From assembly GCA_016213775.1 (NCBI GenBank), contig JACQZR010000022.1, positions 44,186 to 108,185 on the forward strand: a DNA stretch of 64,000 bases. Reading direction: 5' to 3'. The stretch comes from Acidobacteriota bacterium (lineage in GTDB: Bacteria > Acidobacteriota > Terriglobia > Bryobacterales > Bryobacteraceae). The first letter of the stretch is position 1. The number at the start of each line of letters is the position of its first letter. The position numbers and the translations under genes are program-made. This document shows positions 60,135-64,000 of the stretch, in pieces. The notes under the pieces were generated by a model, which was not told where the DNA came from, searched no databases, and worked only from the letters and a program-made list of their open reading frames with translations.

Positions 60135-62945
60135 ATGTCGTCTACGGGTATTCGTCTTCTTCTCCCCGCCGTACTGACGTTCATTCTCCCCTCAGCAGCA
60201 GAGGAGTACAGTTTCGCCACCTACGGCTATACATACTTCGGCGAATGGTTCGCGCAAGCAACCTTCTCGCCCACCTCCTGGACTCCCGGCCAGCGGGTCG
60301 GCTTTACCACCAGGCTCGTGATCACTGAGCAGCATCTGCAGAACCTGATCAACGAAAAGATCAACGTCGACGGGTTCGCGCTGCTGGTCACCGCGGACCG
60401 CAGCTTCGACGCGAGCGGCTGGATTCGATTCGCTTCCGACGATCGCGTCTCCACTCTTCTCACACCCACCGGCCTTCCCATCGAGGGAGGGAATCGCGGC
60501 GCCATCACCACCCGCTTTGGTTATGCGTTCAAGACTCCCTACGATCAACTCGTCAAGGTGCCGCTGGCCGCCTGCGAGCGCACCGACGGCCGCCTGGAGT
60601 GCCCCTTCGCGGGCGAAGGCCCCCTGGCAGCCGACCTGCCCCCTGGAGTCTACCGTCTCCGCTTCGACTACGGCGTAACGGTTGGCACGCGCTACTACTC
60701 GCTTCAGGGCCGTTCCTTCGCCGCGCATCAGTTCTCCAAGTTCGGAAAGGCCATCGAGTCGCACCACTACTCGCCGCCGGTCTGGGCTTCCGGCACAGAC
60801 GCCGCCGGCACCTTCATCGACTCGCTCCACATCCAGCCGCGCATTCCCTTCGTGCTTCTCAACGGCCACAACTCGAACGGCTATCGCGGCGTGGTGGCTG
60901 ACGAGGATCGCCATCGCTTCAACATCGCTTCCCGCAACCTGATCCAGGACGATGTGATTCTGCCGCGCTACGACACTGCCGGCCGCCCGCTCTCGTATTC
61001 TCTGGAGCCGCAGTTCCCCGCCGACACGCGCGAGCTTCGCGACAACATCCCCTGGGACTACACCAAAGGCTCCATCAACGTCGAAATCACATCGCCCGAT
61101 GGCAAGACCACTGACCTCGGCTCTTTCAACTACGCCGGCAACAGCGGACAGTGGCCCACCACCAGGAACAGCGTCATCACAGCCTGGCGCCCGCCCGCTT
61201 ACGGGCAATACACAGTCAAACTCGCTGGCACCGTCTACGACGTGTGGGGCAATGCATACGTTGGAGGCGGAACCTACCGCTTCTGGATCGCCAACCGCAT
61301 GACCATGGCGACCGCGACCTTCCAGGGTCAGGCCTACCCGGTCGGCGGCCGCTACGGACGCGACATCGGATTCTCTCCCGCAGTTGCGGCCGATGTTTGT
61401 GTCGACGCCGCCCTCTTCGTGAACTCCAATCCGAGCCAGGCCCGCCGCGATCGCTGGTGCGGCAAAGCCTCTCCCTCCGGCGTCTACGGATCGGCACAGG
61501 GCGCAAAGAATCTCGCCCTCGACGCGCCTGGCGAATACCTGGCTCACGTCCTTGCCACCTACACCGATTCCAAGGGGCACATGTGGGTCTGCTCCATGCG
61601 TCACGCCGGTGTCGTGTACCCGGCGGACAGCCCGATCGCCGCCCGTGGAAAGAAGTTCGCCGTCTCCGGTCAGTACGTCGAGCGCGGCGACACCAATTTC
61701 GAAGGTTGGTACGATTCCGCAACCGAGGTCGGCCAACTGGTGCACTTCAACTTCCCTTACAAGCCGGGTGACGTTCTGCTGATCGCGAGCGAGGGTCAGA
61801 CCGCCAACAAGATCACCCCCGTCCTCATCTACGAGCCCAAGGACAACCCGCCCGCCAAGTGGGACACGGCGCTCAACGGTATCTCCAGCACCAATCTGCG
61901 CATCACAACGTCCAACGGCTACTCGCCGCATCAATACCCTGAGTTCATTCAGGATTGGGCCTACTTCTATGCCGCAGGCCCGCGCCCGGGGTTCATGTCT
62001 CGCTTCCTCATCGGCGAGAACGGCATCTTCGCTCCCTACTGGTCCACCAGCCCGAATTCGTTCGGCGGCCAGTACGGCGCTTCGGCCAACGGCGACATGC
62101 CCGGTGACATCTATCGCCTGATCGGAGGAGTCGTCGTGCGCAAGAAAGGGGAGCAGCCGCTCTACGCAGGCTACCTCGCCAGCGCGTTCATCCTTCCTGG
62201 CGGCTCAAACAACAACCGCGTCATCGCACCGGGTCAGGAGGATGTGCTCGGCCCCACCGGCCAATCGGCGCGCTTCTTCCTCGTGGGTACCCGCCCCGGC
62301 ATGATGTACGAGACTGGCGCCAGCTTCGGCCCCGCCGTCCAGATCGACCCGATCGTGCCCTGCAATCTAAAGTTCACGCTCCGCTTCCCCAACGGGAAGG
62401 AGGTCTCCACCGCCGGACAAGGCGACGGCGCAGGCTCGTGGGTGGGGTCTCGCTGGACCCTCGACCAGCCTGGCGTGTACCGCTATCAACTGGAGGCCGA
62501 TTGGGAAGGCCATACCGGTGTGATGCCAGGCCTGCCCCGCGAAGGCGGCGAACTCTATGTGATCGAGCAGGGCAAACCCGCGGACGCTCCCGAGTTGCAG
62601 TTCGATCTGCCGGTGGAATCCACCTTCGATCCGGCCCGCCCCTTCCGCATCTCCGGCTCATCCACTGCGTCTTCAGTGTACGTGGCAGCGGTGATTCCCG
62701 GTGCAGTGATCGACCAGGTGGAGATCCCCGTCGCGAACGGCAAATTCGAGTACACCTTCGATCCACAGCAGGTGCACGAGAAAACCCCGACATACGATGT
62801 TCAGCACCGCGTCACAGGCCGTTCGGAGTTAGGCGACATCGTCCACCTCACCTTCTTCTCCAAGGAGAAGCACCCTTCCGGCGCTGGTTACCATTCCTTC
62901 GCACGCGTCATTCTCCGGGGGAGCCGAGCCGTCTGCACGAGATGA
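60135..62945 (+). CDS. large secreted β-rich protein, unrecognised
   Basis: A protein of 936 residues with a signal peptide (RLLLPAVLTFILPSAA) and no membrane helix afterwards. The sequence is rich in Tyr, Trp, Gly and Pro and looks like a string of β-sandwich domains: segments such as LPPGVYRLRFDYGV, PPAYGQYTVKLAGTVYDVWGN, DAPGEYLAHVLATYTD and LDQPGVYRYQLEADWEG recur at about 150-200-residue intervals. Each closes an Ig- or carbohydrate-binding-like domain. No catalytic motif is evident, and paired cysteines are few. It could be a surface or polymer-binding protein. It stands alone, converging with the TPR gene at the right edge. Confidence 0.8.
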   Translation: MSSTGIRLLLPAVLTFILPSAAEEYSFATYGYTYFGEWFAQATFSPTSWTPGQRVGFTTRLVITEQHLQNLINEKINVDGFALLVTADRSFDASGWIRFASDDRVSTLLTPTGLPIEGGNRGAITTRFGYAFKTPYDQLVKVPLAACERTDGRLECPFAGEGPLAADLPPGVYRLRFDYGVTVGTRYYSLQGRSFAAHQFSKFGKAIESHHYSPPVWASGTDAAGTFIDSLHIQPRIPFVLLNGHNSNGYRGVVADEDRHRFNIASRNLIQDDVILPRYDTAGRPLSYSLEPQFPADTRELRDNIPWDYTKGSINVEITSPDGKTTDLGSFNYAGNSGQWPTTRNSVITAWRPPAYGQYTVKLAGTVYDVWGNAYVGGGTYRFWIANRMTMATATFQGQAYPVGGRYGRDIGFSPAVAADVCVDAALFVNSNPSQARRDRWCGKASPSGVYGSAQGAKNLALDAPGEYLAHVLATYTDSKGHMWVCSMRHAGVVYPADSPIAARGKKFAVSGQYVERGDTNFEGWYDSATEVGQLVHFNFPYKPGDVLLIASEGQTANKITPVLIYEPKDNPPAKWDTALNGISSTNLRITTSNGYSPHQYPEFIQDWAYFYAAGPRPGFMSRFLIGENGIFAPYWSTSPNSFGGQYGASANGDMPGDIYRLIGGVVVRKKGEQPLYAGYLASAFILPGGSNNNRVIAPGQEDVLGPTGQSARFFLVGTRPGMMYETGASFGPAVQIDPIVPCNLKFTLRFPNGKEVSTAGQGDGAGSWVGSRWTLDQPGVYRYQLEADWEGHTGVMPGLPREGGELYVIEQGKPADAPELQFDLPVESTFDPARPFRISGSSTASSVYVAAVIPGAVIDQVEIPVANGKFEYTFDPQQVHEKTPTYDVQHRVTGRSELGDIVHLTFFSKEKHPSGAGYHSFARVILRGSRAVCTR

Positions 62946-63049
62946 TCTCGCGAGCCGGGCGGCGGATCCGCTAGTGGTGCCGGCAGTGTCGCTGGCGGAC
63001 TCGTTCGGAGTCTGCAAAAAATCCAAAAACCGCTTACTCACGCGCCTGG

Positions 63050-64000
63050 CTAACGAACAGCAAACAACTCCATTGTTCCCTCGATGATGATGGTGGCCTC
63101 CGGGCGAACGGTACCGGGCAGCCGCTCATAGGTCAACACCAGCCGCACCTGATCGCGGCCGGCAGGTGCGGTGAAGCGCAACCGGCCTTCCGCCAATTCC
63201 CCGGGAATGACTGGGTCGCCGGCAACCTCCGCCCCAGTGGCACGCATGCGCCAACGCACCCCGGCGTTCTTCACCAAACCATCGGAGCGGTAGCGATAGC
63301 GCAATTCATATGGCCTGCCGCCGCGAACAGCTACCACCTGCTCCAGCAAATCGGTCCGCTCTTCCTGCTTCCCATCCATCACAATGGTCAATTCGCCGGC
63401 ACGCCAGCGATGCGCCAGGCCGGGACGCCATGGGAGGCGCCAATCAAACCCCTTACCAGTAGGCTCCCACTCGAACCTTGGGTTGGTCAGCACGCCATCG
63501 CCCGGAAGAGCACTCCCACGAACCCAACCCGCACCTGCCAGGGCGTTCCAAACGGCGAGAGCCTGCCCGGTCTCTCCCTGGTCGAGCAACTGATGGCATA
63601 CCTCCAACGCCGCGGCGGAATCGGCCTTCTGCCCGGCGTTCACCAAGGCCAGGGACGCCGCGCCCGCAGCCTCCCATTTTCTCTGTTTCCCAAGCCACTC
63701 CACATAGCGGCCCAATACCTCGCCGAGCCCGTCCACCAATCGCCGTTGGATCTCGCCGCCGTCCGCACCCGACCGCCATGCCAATTGAAAGAGACCGGCG
63801 CGGTCGCCGTAGCTGCGCTCGGCCGCCAGCCGCATCCACTTCCAAAACTCCTCCGTGCGGTCGCGACGGAAGTAGAAGTTCGCCAGCGCCCAGCGGGGCT
63901 CAAACGTCGCATCCACTTCCGTGGCGCGCACCAGGTGACGCTCAGCGGCGGCCAGATCGCCATTGGACTCGGATTCCGCCGCCAGTTCGATCCAGACGGA
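63050..64000 (-). CDS. TPR protein with C-terminal β-domain, runs off the window
   Basis: The visible 317 residues begin inside a TPR region (LAAAERHLVRATEVDATFEPRWALANFYFRR and EEFWKWMRLAAERSYGDR-like helices). They end in a β-sandwich of about 130 residues (GKGFDWRLPWRPGL, RPYELRYRYRSDGLVKN, RLRFTAPAGRDQVRLVLTYERLPGTVRPEATIIIEG). Such C-terminal domains with a tryptophan-rich start resemble carbohydrate-binding modules. The N-terminus lies beyond position 64000. In related genomes TPR proteins of this shape accompany O-antigen ligase or exopolysaccharide genes; the neighbours here do not show this. Confidence 0.7.
   Translation of the reverse strand, partial: SVWIELAAESESNGDLAAAERHLVRATEVDATFEPRWALANFYFRRDRTEEFWKWMRLAAERSYGDRAGLFQLAWRSGADGGEIQRRLVDGLGEVLGRYVEWLGKQRKWEAAGAASLALVNAGQKADSAAALEVCHQLLDQGETGQALAVWNALAGAGWVRGSALPGDGVLTNPRFEWEPTGKGFDWRLPWRPGLAHRWRAGELTIVMDGKQEERTDLLEQVVAVRGGRPYELRYRYRSDGLVKNAGVRWRMRATGAEVAGDPVIPGELAEGRLRFTAPAGRDQVRLVLTYERLPGTVRPEATIIIEGTMELFAVR

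Noticed and set aside
60192..61934. Open frame of 580 codons on the - strand
   Set aside because: It is antisense to the secreted 936-residue protein, which has a signal peptide and domain-like structure. The antisense product is a Gly/Val/Ala/Arg-rich shadow without motifs.

Overview
The window is GC-rich bacterial DNA that looks like a soil acidobacterium of the Solibacter/Bryobacter type. The evidence is family content: several eukaryotic-type Ser/Thr kinases with a membrane segment and a TolB/PD40 propeller or TPR tail, a very large Oar-like TonB-dependent receptor with a carboxypeptidase-regulatory N-terminus, PadR regulators paired with long 'ADOP' permeases, and proteins matching the Solibacter-expanded TIGR03435 and TIGR03437 families. 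Genus is inference. No rRNA, tRNA or CRISPR array was seen.

Layout. 0-5 kb: transposase fragment, a kinase-propeller gene, and a broken tyrosine recombinase beside a phage-type primase remnant. 5-16.7 kb: class II aldolase-like protein, a second kinase sharing a 3' flank with the first, amidohydrolase, APC permease, acetyltransferase, MOSC protein, alkaline phosphatase, and several gene scraps (cytochrome b, kinase N-terminus, NucA-type nuclease). 16.7-27 kb: PadR/ADOP pair, PEP carboxykinase with an aspartate-type aminotransferase, SRPBCC protein and the TonB-dependent receptor. 27-31.5 kb: decayed genes, including a convergent ECF sigma and kinase-TPR pair. 31.5-36.8 kb: SUMF1-like protein and a histidine kinase/response regulator/secreted TPR-propeller cassette with phased TGACA repeats at two promoters. 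37-42.8 kb: Gfo/Idh/MocA oxidoreductase with DegT aminotransferase, ACT protein, tannase-like esterase and a DUF2975/HTH pair. 42.8-54 kb: kinase-propeller gene, ECF sigma/kinase-TPR operon divergent from a PD40 protein, DUF3500 protein, and broken TIGR03437 and TIGR03435 genes. 54-57 kb: three PadR genes each next to a deleted ADOP permease. 57-64 kb: amidohydrolase, TlpA-like thioredoxin protein, frameshifted hydrolase, an unrecognised 936-residue secreted protein and a partial TPR protein.

The main themes are membrane signalling (four intact kinases, one two-component system, one intact ECF sigma) and gene decay. At least a dozen loci are truncated, frameshifted or interrupted, often beside an intact regulator or paralogue. 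The clearest case is a duplicated kinase + DUF3500 unit in which each copy has lost the opposite gene.
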